The translations under genes were made by a program, and so were the position numbers. The notes beneath the pieces were generated by a model that was not told the origin of the DNA, ran no database searches, and saw only the letters and a list, made by a program, of their open reading frames with translations. Below, in pieces: positions 33,989-44,878 of a stretch of 64,000 bases of DNA. The stretch is taken from assembly GCF_001687565.2 (NCBI RefSeq), contig NZ_CP016534.2, positions 3,701,546 through 3,765,545 of the forward strand, given 5' to 3'. This stretch comes from Planococcus antarcticus DSM 14505 (lineage in GTDB: Bacteria > Bacillota > Bacilli > Bacillales_A > Planococcaceae). Every line of letters begins with the position of its first letter. The stretch's first letter is position 1.

Positions 33989-35191
33989 TTACAAAGCTGA
34001 ATTATCAACAAGCTCTAATTCAAACTCCATCAGTTCTCCGTTGCGATAAGCGCTAACTTTCAACAAATCACCAATTTTCTTTTCATTATACAAATGCTGA
34101 CGCAACTCAATAATATCTGTGATTGCTACTCCATCCATCTCTATAATAACGTCAAACTGCTCCATACCGGCCAACGCTGCAGCTGATCCTTCTACCACTG
34201 AATTGACAACAACGCCTTCTGTCACGTCTTCTGGAAGGTTTAATGTCTCTTGTCGATCTACTTGCGGTACCTGAATCAGATCCAGCAAAGTTATGCCCAT
34301 TGCTGGGCGAATCATTTCTCCGTTTTCTTCAAGCGAGTTAATGACAGGCATTGCGGAATTGATCGGAATCGAAAAACCAATGCCTTCAACTGATGAAGTT
34401 GCAATTTTCATGGAGTTGATGCCAATCAGTTGACCCGCCAGATTCACCAATGCACCGCCACTGTTCCCCGGATTGATCGCGGCGTCTGTCTGCAACACTT
34501 CCGCCTGCCAATCCTGCTGGCCATCACCGTTCAAATCCACAGGAACGGCACGATCCGTCCCTGAAACCACACCTGTCGTCACTGATCCTGAAAAATCGAG
34601 CCCTAGCGGATTGCCGATGGCGATAACCGTCTCTCCTTGTTTTAAAGCGTCTGAATCCCCAAATTGAGCAACAGCCTGCACCTTGGCTCCATCCATTTCG
34701 AGAACGGCAAGATCGGTCCAAATATCGCTGCCAACCACCGTCGCTTCAACTTTAGAACCATCCGATAAAGTCACTTCAATGCCACTGGCACCGTCAATAA
34801 CATGGTGATTGGTAACCACATACGCCGTCCCGTTTTCATTTTTATAAATAACCCCAGAACCCGTTCCAACTGCCTGTTCCTGTTCAGGCGATTGGGACCA
34901 AAAATCCCCGGCTGCCTGCAGATTGGTGACTCCTACGACTGCATCTGCCGCAATCTCGACCGCCTCTGTCACATCCGTCGTGATATCGACTGAAACCGAT
35001 TCGGAGCGCCCCTCGGTATCCTGCTGAACGATTTGCGTCTCATTGCCATTGTCCGGGATCAGCCCCGGCATCGAATAAAACAATAACCATACCAATAAAG
35101 CACCCGCTGCCACTCCCGAAAGCCCTGCGGCAAATGTCCCTAATCGACTTGGCTTTTGTCTGCCATTCGGTGTTTGATTGTAATAACCCAT
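33989..35191 (-). CDS. htrA: HtrA-like membrane serine protease
   Basis: 400 residues from ATG 35191 (GTG 35200 also possible). One N-terminal membrane segment (about 17-42), then an extracytoplasmic trypsin-like domain with H in VVTNHHVIDG, D in WTDLAVLE and S in NPGNSGGAL, and a C-terminal PDZ domain (about 290-385). It degrades or refolds damaged exported proteins. It is the last gene of the walR-K-H-I-J cluster, as yycK/htrC in Bacillus. Confidence 0.93.
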   Translation of the reverse strand: MGYYNQTPNGRQKPSRLGTFAAGLSGVAAGALLVWLLFYSMPGLIPDNGNETQIVQQDTEGRSESVSVDITTDVTEAVEIAADAVVGVTNLQAAGDFWSQSPEQEQAVGTGSGVIYKNENGTAYVVTNHHVIDGASGIEVTLSDGSKVEATVVGSDIWTDLAVLEMDGAKVQAVAQFGDSDALKQGETVIAIGNPLGLDFSGSVTTGVVSGTDRAVPVDLNGDGQQDWQAEVLQTDAAINPGNSGGALVNLAGQLIGINSMKIATSSVEGIGFSIPINSAMPVINSLEENGEMIRPAMGITLLDLIQVPQVDRQETLNLPEDVTEGVVVNSVVEGSAAALAGMEQFDVIIEMDGVAITDIIELRQHLYNEKKIGDLLKVSAYRNGELMEFELELVDNSAL

Positions 35192-35200
35192 TGCATTCAC

Positions 35201-35700
35201 CCTCTCTTTTCTTCTACTTGTTTACCCCGCTTTTACAATTCTTAAGACCATGCCAGTAGTAATCACTCTTACTATTTAGCTTAGAAATTTCAAGCATTCA
35301 AATCAAGTTGTAGAAACTTTATATAGATGCAGGCCAATTTAAAGCATGTGTGCTTCTACTACGAACATTTCACAAGATACTGTGAAACGTCTAGAGACGT
35401 CTAGAGACTTCTAGAATATAGAGTAAATGACCCTCTAAGGGAAAATTTATTAGGTTTATTTAATATGCCTATTTTCTCTGTAGTTCACCTTATCAACTGC
35501 TTGAAGTGCAAGCGCTCGACTCCTGCGGGAACAGCGCGAGCCGGATCCACTGGACTGAGCAACGCGAGGGAAGCGGCAGAGGCCGTGCCCGCGGAAAGCG
35601 AGCGCTGGAACGGAAAGCTTTCCACTAAATAACTTCTTCGCTTTCAAACTAAAAAAAACCATCCAAAAGTCATCAACCTGACTTCTGAATAGCTTCTCTT
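35201..35700. other. Intergenic region with structured repeat, family 1 copy A
   Basis: No gene. The segment 35505-35625 is a GC-rich structured repeat: ACTCCTGCGGGA ... GTGCCCGCGGAAAGCGAGCGCT, with outer arms AGCGCTCG and CGAGCGCT pairing. A related copy with different outer arms is at 41515-41615. Such repeats are widespread between genes of Bacillales. Confidence 0.7.
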
Positions 35701-36489
35701 CTACACAACAATTAACTTAGTCGGCACATTGGCATCGGTATCAAAAAGATTCACGTATTCTCCCGTAATAATCCCTTTTGACTGCAAGGTTTGCTCGACA
35801 CTCATACGCGCAAGGTCCTTCATATTATTGTCTTTGCTCAAATGCGACAAGTAAATGCGCGTCGGTTTTTCAGCAAGCACTTCGCTCATTGCAACCGCTG
35901 CATCCTCGTTTGATACGTGGCCGACATCGCTTAAAATCCGACGTTTGACAGACCATGGATAACGGCCCATCTGAAGCATCCCGACATCGTGGTTGCTTTC
36001 AAACACATAGGAATCTGAAGCCTGAATAATGCCTTTCATTCGGTCGCTGACGTAGCCGGTATCGGTGATTAGAGACAGTTTTCGGCCACCCGCATGGAAT
36101 ACATAGAACATCGGATCTGCTGCATCGTGTGAGACGGCAAACGATTCGATATCGATTGAACCGAAAGTCTTTACAGTGTCCATATCAAAATGGAATCGCT
36201 GCTCTAGAGGGATCGCTCCAACTAGGCCGTCCATTGCCGTCCACGTTTTGGCGTTGGCATAAATCGGCACTTTGTGCTTGCGTGCCAAGATGCCAAGCCC
36301 TTTAATGTGATCGCTATGTTCATGTGTGACGAGGATACCATCCAAATTGCTCATTTTTTTGCCGATTGCCGCAAACAGCTCTTCCATCTTGCGGCCGCTG
36401 AGTCCCGCGTCAACCAGGAAAGAATGTTCCCCGTCTTCGATATACGTGGCATTGCCGCTTGAGCCGCTGGCTAATACACTGAATTGCAT
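35701..36489 (-). CDS. walJ: MBL-fold nuclease-like protein WalJ (YycJ)
   Basis: 262 residues. Metallo-beta-lactamase fold with [10 protein letters not shown] (the H-x-H-x-D-H metal motif) and [10 protein letters not shown]. WalJ/YycJ is a 5' exonuclease-like protein of the WalRK cluster linked to DNA repair or coordination with cell division. It lies 12 bases after yycI. Confidence 0.92.
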   Translation of the reverse strand: MQFSVLASGSSGNATYIEDGEHSFLVDAGLSGRKMEELFAAIGKKMSNLDGILVTHEHSDHIKGLGILARKHKVPIYANAKTWTAMDGLVGAIPLEQRFHFDMDTVKTFGSIDIESFAVSHDAADPMFYVFHAGGRKLSLITDTGYVSDRMKGIIQASDSYVFESNHDVGMLQMGRYPWSVKRRILSDVGHVSNEDAAVAMSEVLAEKPTRIYLSHLSKDNNMKDLARMSVEQTLQSKGIITGEYVNLFDTDANVPTKLIVV

Positions 36490-36501
36490 AGTAAAATCTC
36501 C

Positions 36502-37320
36502 TTACTCTACTGCTTCTTCTTCTTCTTTGTTCAATTCGATAACACCATCTTTTACAGCATTAACGAAATAATCCTGGCGGCTGCCATCTGAAAGTTCCAC
36601 TTGAATATGCCAAGTTGGAACAAACATTTGCCGATTTTCCGATACCTGTACAAGTACGGAATAGCCCAATTCTGTTTTTTTGATGGTCAAGTCGCGTTCC
36701 AGTAAGTTTTTCTGGTAAAGCGTATGAATTGCTCTAATGGCAGTCACCAACTCTTTTGGCTCTTGATTTTCGATAACGTCCGTGAACATCGTTTGTTCAT
36801 AGCGGACAATATCCCCATCATTATTCCAATACACCGTCACTTTTCCATTCTCGCTGAAGTAAAGCGTCTCCCCATCAAAGGTCTGAAAAAAAACAGCTTT
36901 GTTCTGTTCTTCATCAATTTCCCATAATTCATAAGAAGTGCCCTCGTGGACAACTTCTTCCATGAAAGTATTTAAAGCTTCAGCACTTTCGGCTTTTCCT
37001 ATTGGAGCAACGGCATCTTCATAAGCAACTTGCAGTCTTTTGCCATCTTGAATATTGACCTTAACATTTTCCTTTGGTGCATCTTTAACGGTGAGAATTT
37101 TCGTTTCACCCCGAATATAAGGCAGTCCTTCAACATCTTCAGGAAGATCCGAGTAGGTGATAGAGTCAGCTTCCAATTTTTCGTCCACCGATGATTCCGA
37201 AAGTTCTTCTAAATTCTCGGCTTCTGTATAACGGTCCAAATACAAGGAATATAAAAAGACGTTCAAAATAGAAAAGACAATGATAAAAATGGTCTTGGTT
37301 TTATTCCAATCCAAGTTCAC
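36502..37320 (-). CDS. yycI: WalRK regulator YycI
   Basis: 272 residues. One N-terminal membrane segment (about 8-28, IFIIVFSILNVFLYSLYL), then an extracytoplasmic domain. YycI and YycH form a membrane complex that modulates the sensor kinase WalK (inhibiting in Bacillus, activating in Staphylococcus). The start overlaps the yycH end by 20 bases. Confidence 0.93.
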   Translation of the reverse strand: MNLDWNKTKTIFIIVFSILNVFLYSLYLDRYTEAENLEELSESSVDEKLEADSITYSDLPEDVEGLPYIRGETKILTVKDAPKENVKVNIQDGKRLQVAYEDAVAPIGKAESAEALNTFMEEVVHEGTSYELWEIDEEQNKAVFFQTFDGETLYFSENGKVTVYWNNDGDIVRYEQTMFTDVIENQEPKELVTAIRAIHTLYQKNLLERDLTIKKTELGYSVLVQVSENRQMFVPTWHIQVELSDGSRQDYFVNAVKDGVIELNKEEEEAVE

Positions 37321-38635
37321 GCCCTCCTGTCAATTCACTTGTCAGCTCTGTCCAAACACCATTCGCTTCAAAATACCAAGCCGGCTCAAAGATGAGAAAA
37401 AAGCGTTCTTCGCTTTGTGTCAGTTTGTATGCCGGTTTAATATCCGTTACAACAGATAAATCCTGATTATTGATTTGTGCGATGGCTTTCAAGACTTCTT
37501 CCCCCGAGGCAAGAACTGCCACACTGCTCTCTGCCTCAGAATCCAGTTGATAAATTGGACGGTTGTAGTTATAAGCCTGTTCTTCACCTGCATCTGTTCC
37601 CCAAGTGAGGTCCAGAGCAGCCGCAGTTGTCGAACTGAAGACCGGCAAATCACCAACATACAGCTGATACTTGATATGCTGGCTCACTGAATTCATACCG
37701 GCATAGAGATAATTATCCGTCCAGCCGCCGTGTCCATTGATAAGGCCAATAGAATCGAATAACAAATCTGAAGGAATTGCAGGATCTGAAGTTTCAGCTT
37801 TTGGCTGGACATAGCTAATGCTTACGGTGCTGGGATTTTCTCTCATCAACGCCCCAGAATCATCTGTATATTCCTGCGTCATTAAATCTGCCGATAATGT
37901 GAGTTCCGGGCTGTCCAATAAAGCTTCTGCAAATTTTGCTGTTGATGTCTCTTCCAATATATAATTGACACTTACTTTTTCAACTTCGCCTTCCTGCACG
38001 TAAATCGGTAAGGCACCGATTGTTTCATCGGTAATATAAGAGTCATACTCCGCAGCCTCCGTCAAGATATCCGTCTGGAATTGTTTTAGATTTTCTGCTG
38101 GAATAGCGGCTTTATAAATTCTACCCGACACTGTATTCATGAAGTAAAGAGCCGGCTGATCGTTGGCGGGTGCGTCCCACTCGACAACAATCCGATCAAA
38201 TGACGATTCAGGAATCGTCGTATCGATGATGTTCGTCATTGTGTCAAATACCGGGAAAGGAACAAGCCCCGGGTAATAGATGACCGCCCGGTTCGAGCTA
38301 TGCATATAGGATTCCATCGTATCAGGAGTCGTTTCTTCCTGTATCAGCCTTATATCCTGAATCTGCCATTGCTGAATCGCATCGAGTAGCAACTGGACAT
38401 TGCTTTGATCGATAGTTCCAGTGACTTCCTCTTCGTTATGAAACAACAATTTTACCGGACGAACAATCTCTTCCGTATTCTTGCTGTCTGCGATCGGCTC
38501 ATCGACGGTAGTCGATGGCTCGATGGTTTCGTGACTAGGAGTGAAGGTCCAGATGGTGAAAGTCAATGCCAGACTGAGCAGAATCAGCAAAAATAGGGCA
38601 CCCGATTTAATATGCTCTACATATTTCAATCCCAC
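37301..38635 (-). CDS. yycH: WalRK regulator YycH
   Basis: 444 residues with one N-terminal membrane segment (about 11-30) and a large extracytoplasmic region. It acts with YycI on WalK. It overlaps walK by 10 bases. Confidence 0.93.
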   Translation of the reverse strand: MGLKYVEHIKSGALFLLILLSLALTFTIWTFTPSHETIEPSTTVDEPIADSKNTEEIVRPVKLLFHNEEEVTGTIDQSNVQLLLDAIQQWQIQDIRLIQEETTPDTMESYMHSSNRAVIYYPGLVPFPVFDTMTNIIDTTIPESSFDRIVVEWDAPANDQPALYFMNTVSGRIYKAAIPAENLKQFQTDILTEAAEYDSYITDETIGALPIYVQEGEVEKVSVNYILEETSTAKFAEALLDSPELTLSADLMTQEYTDDSGALMRENPSTVSISYVQPKAETSDPAIPSDLLFDSIGLINGHGGWTDNYLYAGMNSVSQHIKYQLYVGDLPVFSSTTAAALDLTWGTDAGEEQAYNYNRPIYQLDSEAESSVAVLASGEEVLKAIAQINNQDLSVVTDIKPAYKLTQSEERFFLIFEPAWYFEANGVWTELTSELTGGRELGLE

Positions 38636-40452
38636 TCACCTCCATCATCCATCTCGAAAGGCAGTGTGAAGAAGATGGTTGTGCCTTTTCCGTATTTGCT
38701 TTCCGCCCAAATGACGCCGCCATGAGCGTTGATCATTTCTTTGGAAATGGCCAAACCTAAACCAGTTCCTCCCATCTCACGGGAACGCGCACGGTCGACG
38801 CGGTAAAAGCGGTCAAAAATACGGTCAACATTTTCTTTCGGGATCCCCATTCCTTCATCACTGATTTGGATCAATAAGAATCCTTCTTCCACAGTCATCC
38901 CAAAGCGGACTTTATCGCCTTCCGGGGAATATTTCAAGGCATTAGAGATAATGTTGTCAATTACCTGCGTCAATTTATCAGGATCAATTTCCACAAAATA
39001 CTGTTCTTTCGGCAAATGTCGTTCAAAATGAACTTTACGTGATTTCGACATTTCAAAACGGTCGATGATGCGGTTGAAAAAGACATTAAATTCAACCATT
39101 TCCTTGCTCAATTCAGTGTCACTCGAATCCATTTTCGACAGTTTCAGCAAATCATTAACAAGCCGGATCATCCGCTCCGTTTCTGTTTGCGTGACATTCA
39201 GGAAGTTCGGTGCCAGATTCGGATCCTGCCATGCCCCATCAGCCAATGCTTCCAAATAACTGCGCATCGTCGTCAACGGCGTCCGCAGTTCATGCGAAAC
39301 GTTGGCTACAAATTCGCGGCGTTCCATATCGATCTTTTCTTGCTCCGTGTTGTCATGAAGCACTGCGATCAATCCGTTGACAAATCCAGTCTCTTTTTGA
39401 ATGACCGAAAACGTCGTCCGCAATAATGTGCTTTGTTCATAGGAACTGAAATCAAGTGTCACTGCTTCTTTCATATCAATCAAATCTTCAAACGTGTATT
39501 CTTCCTCCAGCCCCAATATACTCGTCACTGGGCGATTGATTACCGTTTCACGTGAAACATTCAACAATTGCAGCGCTGGATCATTAATCAAAATGATTCG
39601 TCCGCGTCTGTCAGTCGACAGAACACCGTCCGTCATATTGGAAAGGACCGAAGCCAGTTTACGACGCTCACTTTCAGTGGACTGCTGGGATTCCTGCAGC
39701 CTATTCGTCAGATGGTTAAAAGCACGAGCAAGCTGTCCGATTTCATCATCGCTGTACACCCGCACTTTGCGCGAGAAGTTCCCTTTTGCCATTGCCTGCG
39801 CCTGCCTCCGCATATCCGCAATCGGTCGTGAAATCGTTTGAGCGACCAAAATCCCCAAAATCGCGGTGATCACTAGGGATATAGCGGTACCTCCAGCGAG
39901 AATGGCATTGATATCATCCATTTGGTCGTAGACATTTTCAATTTCTGCCACAACATACAAGGTCCCGAGAACCTCTCCTCCTGCTGCAAGGATCGGCTGT
40001 GTACGCACCCAAATCCGCTCTTCGCTTTCTTCATCTACATAAGTCTGTTCAAGTTCGGTTTCTCCGATGATAGAACGCCGAACTAGATCATTTGTCGAGC
40101 GCTGACCGACCAACGACTGGTTTTCAATTACGGAAGATGCTAAGATGCTGTAGCGTGTATTGACAACGCGTATCTCATTGAGATCATCCGATTTAAAACC
40201 ATACAGCACCGTCCGCAAGGTCTGCTCGAGCGTCAAGTCCTCATCTGTACGCTCTTTGATCATTTCTTCCCGCACACTAAATTCGATGATTTCCATCCGG
40301 TCTTCAATGGAGCTTTCAAAGTTTCCTTTAAGTGTTTCTTCTAGCTGCTGGGCAAAATAAAGTCCGATAATCTGCATGGCCAGCAAGATTAACAGAATGT
40401 AGATTAAGACAAATTTCACATGTATCGATTTTAAAAAATTAACTTTTGACAT
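38626..40452 (-). CDS. walK: Sensor histidine kinase WalK
   Basis: 608 residues. Two membrane segments (about 12-33 and 184-206) flank an extracytoplasmic Cache-like domain. A HAMP domain (about 207-258), a PAS domain (about 262-370), a dimerisation domain with phosphoacceptor histidine in NVSHELRTPLTTMRSY, and a HATPase domain (NALKYSPEG, GGTGLGLAIS) follow. It senses cell-wall state and phosphorylates WalR; WalRK is essential in most Firmicutes. A parS-like site lies inside the gene at 39544-39559. Confidence 0.97.
   Translation of the reverse strand: MSKVNFLKSIHVKFVLIYILLILLAMQIIGLYFAQQLEETLKGNFESSIEDRMEIIEFSVREEMIKERTDEDLTLEQTLRTVLYGFKSDDLNEIRVVNTRYSILASSVIENQSLVGQRSTNDLVRRSIIGETELEQTYVDEESEERIWVRTQPILAAGGEVLGTLYVVAEIENVYDQMDDINAILAGGTAISLVITAILGILVAQTISRPIADMRRQAQAMAKGNFSRKVRVYSDDEIGQLARAFNHLTNRLQESQQSTESERRKLASVLSNMTDGVLSTDRRGRIILINDPALQLLNVSRETVINRPVTSILGLEEEYTFEDLIDMKEAVTLDFSSYEQSTLLRTTFSVIQKETGFVNGLIAVLHDNTEQEKIDMERREFVANVSHELRTPLTTMRSYLEALADGAWQDPNLAPNFLNVTQTETERMIRLVNDLLKLSKMDSSDTELSKEMVEFNVFFNRIIDRFEMSKSRKVHFERHLPKEQYFVEIDPDKLTQVIDNIISNALKYSPEGDKVRFGMTVEEGFLLIQISDEGMGIPKENVDRIFDRFYRVDRARSREMGGTGLGLAISKEMINAHGGVIWAESKYGKGTTIFFTLPFEMDDGGEWD
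39544..39559. promoter_or_regulatory. parS-like site in walK
   Basis: CGTTTCACGTGAAACA matches parS TGTTNCACGTGAAACA at all but the first base. Confidence 0.65.
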
Positions 40453-40456
40453 TCAA

Positions 40457-41164
40457 TTACTCCTGTTCAGGATTTCGCAAATAATAACCGACACCGCGGC
40501 GCGTCACGATCCACCCGGGATGGCTTGGGTTGTCTTCGATTTTCTCGCGCAGACGACGAATAGTGACATCCACTGTCCGGACATCGCCGAAATAATCGTA
40601 GCCCCATACCGTCTGCAGCAAATGTTCACGCGTCATAACTTGGCCGATATGCTTGCCCAGATAATGAAGCAATTCGAATTCACGGTGAGTCAATTCAATG
40701 GTTTCATCACGCTTTAAAACAAGATAGGCATCTGGTTGAATCGTCAAAGCACCTACTTGAATATCGTTTGAATTTTGTCCTTCATCCTCAGCTGGTGCGA
40801 TATTTTGGCGACGCAAATTTGCTTTTACGCGGGCAATCAATTCACGGGTCGAAAAAGGCTTCGTGACATAATCATCTGCGCCCAATTCCAAACCGAGAAC
40901 TTTATCAATCTCCGAATCCTTGGCCGTTAACATAATAATAGGAAAATCAAATTTTTTGCGGATTTCACGGCATACTTCCATACCATCGCGGTTCGGCAAC
41001 ATAATATCCAATAACATCAGATCCGGCTGAATTTCTCCTGCGATCTTGATCGCTTCATCTCCGTCGTAAGCGCATACTACGTTAAAACCTTCTTTTTTTA
41101 AGTTAAACTGCAGAATATCTGCAATCGGCTTCTCATCGTCTACAACCAAAATAGTTTTACTCAT
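40457..41164 (-). CDS. walR: Response regulator WalR
   Basis: 235 residues. OmpR-family regulator: receiver domain with phosphoacceptor D in LMLLDIMLP (about 53), K in TKPFSTRE, and a winged-helix domain with [20 protein letters not shown]. It controls cell-wall hydrolase genes. First gene of the wal operon, four bases before walK. Confidence 0.97.
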   Translation of the reverse strand: MSKTILVVDDEKPIADILQFNLKKEGFNVVCAYDGDEAIKIAGEIQPDLMLLDIMLPNRDGMEVCREIRKKFDFPIIMLTAKDSEIDKVLGLELGADDYVTKPFSTRELIARVKANLRRQNIAPAEDEGQNSNDIQVGALTIQPDAYLVLKRDETIELTHREFELLHYLGKHIGQVMTREHLLQTVWGYDYFGDVRTVDVTIRRLREKIEDNPSHPGWIVTRRGVGYYLRNPEQE

Positions 41165-41327
41165 TGTTTTTCTCCCCTTTTTTCTTTCCGCTTACACCTT
41201 ATTTTTCCCGTAGAACACTCTTTACTACCCTATACTTTATCATTCTTTAGGCCGTTTCGCACCTATTCAGCGGCCTGTATCTCTGTCACGCCTTTGAAAA
41301 CCTGAATTGGCCACGCGACTATCCATT

Positions 41328-41339
41328 ATCATAGCATGG
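41328..41339 (-). promoter_or_regulatory. Candidate extended -10 promoter for walR
   Basis: On the minus strand CATGCTATGATAATGG contains an extended -10 (TGC-TATGAT, -10 at 41328-41333). No good -35 is present. It lies about 165 bases before the walR ATG. Confidence 0.4.
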
Positions 41340-41422
41340 TTCCGCAGTTGCCTTTTTCCTGTCACATCTGTCACGCCCAAGTGTTGTCCTTCTTTTCATT
41401 TATCGCAAAAATAGTTGACGGC

Positions 41423-41450
41423 AAAAAGCAGCCGCCCAAAGGTGACTGCT
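41423..41450 (-). terminator. purA terminator
   Basis: A hairpin of AGCAGTCACC and GGCGGCTGCT (wobble pairs in the middle) is followed on the minus strand by TTTTT. Confidence 0.65.
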
Positions 41451-41514
41451 TGATGCAATGATATAGGGTTGAATCGAGTGTACAAATTGAAAAGCTCTTT
41501 AGAAGAAATCGCGT

Positions 41515-41615
41515 AAGATGGCGACTCCTGCGGGATAGCAAAGTGTCAAAATCCACTCGGGCCAAAAGCCCGAGTTAGTTCGGCGCGAACCCGCGGAAAG
41601 CGTCCATCTGTAGCA
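41515..41615. repeat. Structured intergenic repeat, family 1 copy B
   Basis: GACTCCTGCGGGA ... GAACCCGCGGAAAGCGTCCATCT. The inner GC-rich block is shared with 35505-35625. The outer arms are AGATGGCG and CGTCCATCT, so the stem is kept with different bases. Between the arms there is an inner perfect hairpin (CTCGGGC/GCCCGAG). Confidence 0.65.
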
Positions 41616-41642
41616 ATTTCTTCCCCACTCTTCCTAAGAAAA

Positions 41643-42929
41643 TTATCTCCAAACACTCGTAACAATGTTTGTTTGATTACGGTCAGGACCGACAGAGAAA
41701 ATAGAAATTTGAACGCCTGTCAATTGCGCAATGCGCTCAAGATAATGACGTGCATTATCAGGAAGTTCATCTAGTGATTTGCAGCTTGTTACGTCTTCAG
41801 ACCAGCCTGGAAGCTCCTCATATACAGGTTCGCACTCATCAAGCATACGCAAGTTCGCTGGGTATTCCGTGATCAGTTCTCCTTGGTAACGATAAGCGGT
41901 ACAAATCTTCACCGTTTCAAGGCCGCTCAAGACGTCGATTGAGTTGACTGTCAAATCTGTCAAGCCACTGACGCGTCTGGCATGGCGGACAACAACGCTG
42001 TCGAACCAGCCGATGCGACGTGGACGTCCTGTAGTTGTTCCGTACTCTTTACCAACTTCCCGGATTTGCTGACCCACTTCATCGAATAATTCAGTTGGAA
42101 ACGGTCCGTCCCCAACACGTGAAGTATAGGCTTTGCAGACACCAATGACGTGCTGGATTGTCGTCGGACCAACACCTGCACCGATTGTCACTCCGCCCGC
42201 TACTGGATTGGAAGATGTTACATACGGGTAAGTCCCTTGGTCGATGTCGAGCATCACGCCTTGTGCACCTTCAAACAATACGCGACGACCATTATCAATT
42301 GCATCGTTTAACACTTTTGATGTATCCGTTACATATTTGGCGATTTCTTGGCCATACGCATAATACTCTTCCATGATTTCTTCTACAGTAAATCCTTCTG
42401 TCTCATAAAACTTCTCGAACAGCCGATTTTTCTCTTTTAAATTCATGCGCAGTTTTTCCTCGAACACAACATGATCCAATAAATCCGCCATGCGAATTCC
42501 GACACGCGCTGCTTTGTCCATATAAGCAGGGCCGATGCCTTTGCCTGTTGTTCCGATTTTATTTGCTCCACGTCGTTCTTCTTCTACTTCGTCTTGCTTG
42601 ATGTGGTATGGCAATAAGACGTGAGCGCGATTGGAAATGCGCAAGTTCTCCGTTGTCACTCCACGGTCATGAAGACCTTTCAATTCTTTCACAAGCGCTT
42701 TCGGATCTACGACCATGCCGTTGCCGATTACAGATGTCTTGTCTTTATAGAAAATCCCTGAAGGAATCAAATGCAATTTGTACGTTTCTCCACCAAAAAT
42801 AATGGTATGTCCAGCGTTATTTCCGCCTTGGTAACGTGCAATCACTTCTGCATGTTCAGATAGAAAATCAGTGATTTTCCCTTTTCCTTCGTCTCCCCAT
42901 TGCGTTCCTACTACTACGACTGATGTCAT
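41643..42929 (-). CDS. purA: Adenylosuccinate synthetase
   Basis: 428 residues from ATG 42929 after GGAGGTG. It begins [16 protein letters not shown] (P-loop-like IMP/GTP site) and has [20 protein letters not shown] and [13 protein letters not shown]. It converts IMP, aspartate and GTP to adenylosuccinate in AMP synthesis. Single gene with its own promoter and terminator. Confidence 0.97.
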   Translation of the reverse strand: MTSVVVVGTQWGDEGKGKITDFLSEHAEVIARYQGGNNAGHTIIFGGETYKLHLIPSGIFYKDKTSVIGNGMVVDPKALVKELKGLHDRGVTTENLRISNRAHVLLPYHIKQDEVEEERRGANKIGTTGKGIGPAYMDKAARVGIRMADLLDHVVFEEKLRMNLKEKNRLFEKFYETEGFTVEEIMEEYYAYGQEIAKYVTDTSKVLNDAIDNGRRVLFEGAQGVMLDIDQGTYPYVTSSNPVAGGVTIGAGVGPTTIQHVIGVCKAYTSRVGDGPFPTELFDEVGQQIREVGKEYGTTTGRPRRIGWFDSVVVRHARRVSGLTDLTVNSIDVLSGLETVKICTAYRYQGELITEYPANLRMLDECEPVYEELPGWSEDVTSCKSLDELPDNARHYLERIAQLTGVQISIFSVGPDRNQTNIVTSVWR

Positions 42930-42974
42930 CGTCCGCACCTCCGTTAGGCATATGCCCTGTCTCAAACAGTGTTT

Positions 42975-43003
42975 ATTGTACCAATAGAACCGCTTATCGT
43001 CAA
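42975..43003 (-). promoter_or_regulatory. purA sigma-A promoter
   Basis: -35 TTGACG (42998-43003) and -10 TACAAT (42975-42980) with a 17-base spacer, about 45 bases before the purA start. Confidence 0.8.
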
Positions 43004-43017
43004 TACAGAACAGAAGA

Positions 43018-43063
43018 AAACACGAACATATAAATGTGTTACCACATTTAATGTTCGTGTTTA
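43018..43063 (-). terminator. dnaB terminator
   Basis: Long inverted repeat AAACACGAACAT...ATGTTCGTGTTT with an inner AATGTG/CACATT stem. TTTTCTTC follows on the minus strand. It overlaps the dnaB stop region. Confidence 0.75.
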
Positions 43064-44416
43064 AAAGTCTCCTCCGGATTCGTGCTGACTCCAGTCGATG
43101 GTGACGAACTTATTGTATTCTTTCACAAAAGCCAATTTTACGGTACCGGTCGGGCCGTTACGCTGTTTGGCGATGATGATTTCAATCATGTTCTGGTCTT
43201 CAGTTTCCTTGTCGTAATAATCTTCGCGGTACAGGAAAGATACAATATCGGCATCTTGCTCAATACTTCCGGATTCACGCAAATCCGACATCATCGGCCG
43301 CTTGTCTTGCCGCTGCTCTACTCCACGGGACAACTGCGACAAGGCGATAACCGGAACTTCCAGTTCACGCGCCAGTCCTTTTAAGGAACGGGAAATATCC
43401 GATACTTCCTGCTGGCGGTTTTCGCCTGAGCGTCCTGGTCCCTGGATCAGCTGCAGATAGTCAATCATGATCATGCCAAGCCCGTATTCCTGTTTTAGGC
43501 GTCGGCATTTGGCACGGATGTCGTTAACACGAATCCCCGGCGTATCATCGATGAAAATTCCGGCATTCGACAAACTACCCATAGCCATTGTCAGTTTGCG
43601 CCAATCTTCGTTTTGAAGTGCGCCTGTCCGCAGCACTTGTGCATCGATATTGCCTTCTGCACAAAGCATCCGCATGACAAGCTGTTCGGCACCCATCTCC
43701 AAACTGAAGATGGCGACATTTTCGTCTGTTTTTGTCGCAACATTCTGTGCGACATTCAAAGCGAAAGCCGTCTTACCAACAGAAGGCCGTGCAGCTACGA
43801 TGATCAAGTCATTTCGCTGAAACCCTGCAGTTACCTTATCGAGGTCGCGGAAGCCTGTAGGGATGCCTGTAACGTCCCCTTTGCGAGTATGCAGCAATTC
43901 AATATTGTCATAGGTCTTAACCAGCACATCCTTGATATGGGTAAAGTCCCCGGCATTTTTCCGGTTCGAAACTTCCATCATTTTCTTTTCAGCCTCGGCA
44001 AGCAGTGCTTCCACTTCATCTTCGCGTGTAAAGCCATCTTCTACAATCGTGGTGGCCACACGGATGAGTCGCCGCAACAGCGCTTTCTCTTCAACAATGT
44101 GGGCGTAATGCGCAACGTTTGCTGCCGTTGGTACTGCGTTGGCGATTTCCGTTAAATACGATAAGCCGCCAACGTCCTCCAACTCTTTTTTGACAGAAAG
44201 CTCTTCTGTCACGGTTACGACATCAATCGCTTTTCCATGATCTGATAAATTCAGCATCGTCTGGAAAATCTTTTGATGGGCAATCCGGTAAAAATCCTCT
44301 GCCATCACGATTTCAGCAACCGTGATCAGGGAAGGTGGTTCTAGAAAGATGGCGCCAATGACCGATTGCTCGGCTTCATGGTTATGCGGGGGGACACGAT
44401 CTATCGTTTCGTTCAT
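43061..44416 (-). CDS. dnaB: Replicative DNA helicase
   Basis: 451 residues (named dnaC in Bacillus subtilis). An N-terminal helical domain, then a RecA-like ATPase with Walker [14 protein letters not shown], Walker [10 protein letters not shown] and [21 protein letters not shown]. Hexameric helicase at the replication fork. Lies 12 bases after rplI. Confidence 0.97.
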   Translation of the reverse strand: MNETIDRVPPHNHEAEQSVIGAIFLEPPSLITVAEIVMAEDFYRIAHQKIFQTMLNLSDHGKAIDVVTVTEELSVKKELEDVGGLSYLTEIANAVPTAANVAHYAHIVEEKALLRRLIRVATTIVEDGFTREDEVEALLAEAEKKMMEVSNRKNAGDFTHIKDVLVKTYDNIELLHTRKGDVTGIPTGFRDLDKVTAGFQRNDLIIVAARPSVGKTAFALNVAQNVATKTDENVAIFSLEMGAEQLVMRMLCAEGNIDAQVLRTGALQNEDWRKLTMAMGSLSNAGIFIDDTPGIRVNDIRAKCRRLKQEYGLGMIMIDYLQLIQGPGRSGENRQQEVSDISRSLKGLARELEVPVIALSQLSRGVEQRQDKRPMMSDLRESGSIEQDADIVSFLYREDYYDKETEDQNMIEIIIAKQRNGPTGTVKLAFVKEYNKFVTIDWSQHESGGDF

Positions 44417-44428
44417 CGGTGTCCCACC

Positions 44429-44878
44429 TTACGCTTCTTCAGTAACATGAACTCGAAGCGTAGCGGTCACATCATGATGCAGTTTTACAGGGATATTGGT
44501 ATAACCAAGTGCACGGATTGCATCGTCCAACTCCATTTTACGCTTGTCCAGTTTAATGCCGTGTTTTTTCTCAAGGGCTGTCGCCACTTGTTTCGTGGTA
44601 ATCGATCCGAAAAGGCGTCCGCCTTCTCCAGATTTCGCTGTCAATTCAATAACTAGACCTTCCAACGTTTCTTTCAGCTCTTCTGCTTCCTGGCGTTCAT
44701 GATCGGCTTCTTTTTGTTCTTTTTTCTTTTGACCGTCCAGTTTACTGATAGTCGCTTGATTTGCTTCGATGGCTAAATTGTTCTTTAGCAGGAAGTTATG
44801 CGCATAGCCATCTGCCACGTTTTTTATTTCACCTTTTTTACCTTTTCCTTTTACGTCTTTCAAAAATATCACTTTCAT
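44429..44878 (-). CDS. rplI: 50S ribosomal protein L9
   Basis: 149 residues. Typical start [17 protein letters not shown] with GYAHNFLL; L9 N-terminal domain, long linker helix and C-terminal domain. Overlaps gdpP by four bases. Confidence 0.97.
   Translation of the reverse strand: MKVIFLKDVKGKGKKGEIKNVADGYAHNFLLKNNLAIEANQATISKLDGQKKKEQKEADHERQEAEELKETLEGLVIELTAKSGEGGRLFGSITTKQVATALEKKHGIKLDKRKMELDDAIRALGYTNIPVKLHHDVTATLRVHVTEEA

Larger units (their letters stand above)
41165..41642. other. walR leader region, purA terminator and repeat copy B
   Basis: Gene-free. It holds the wal promoter candidate (41328-41339), the purA terminator (41423-41450) and a family 1 structured repeat (41515-41615). 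Confidence 0.6.
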
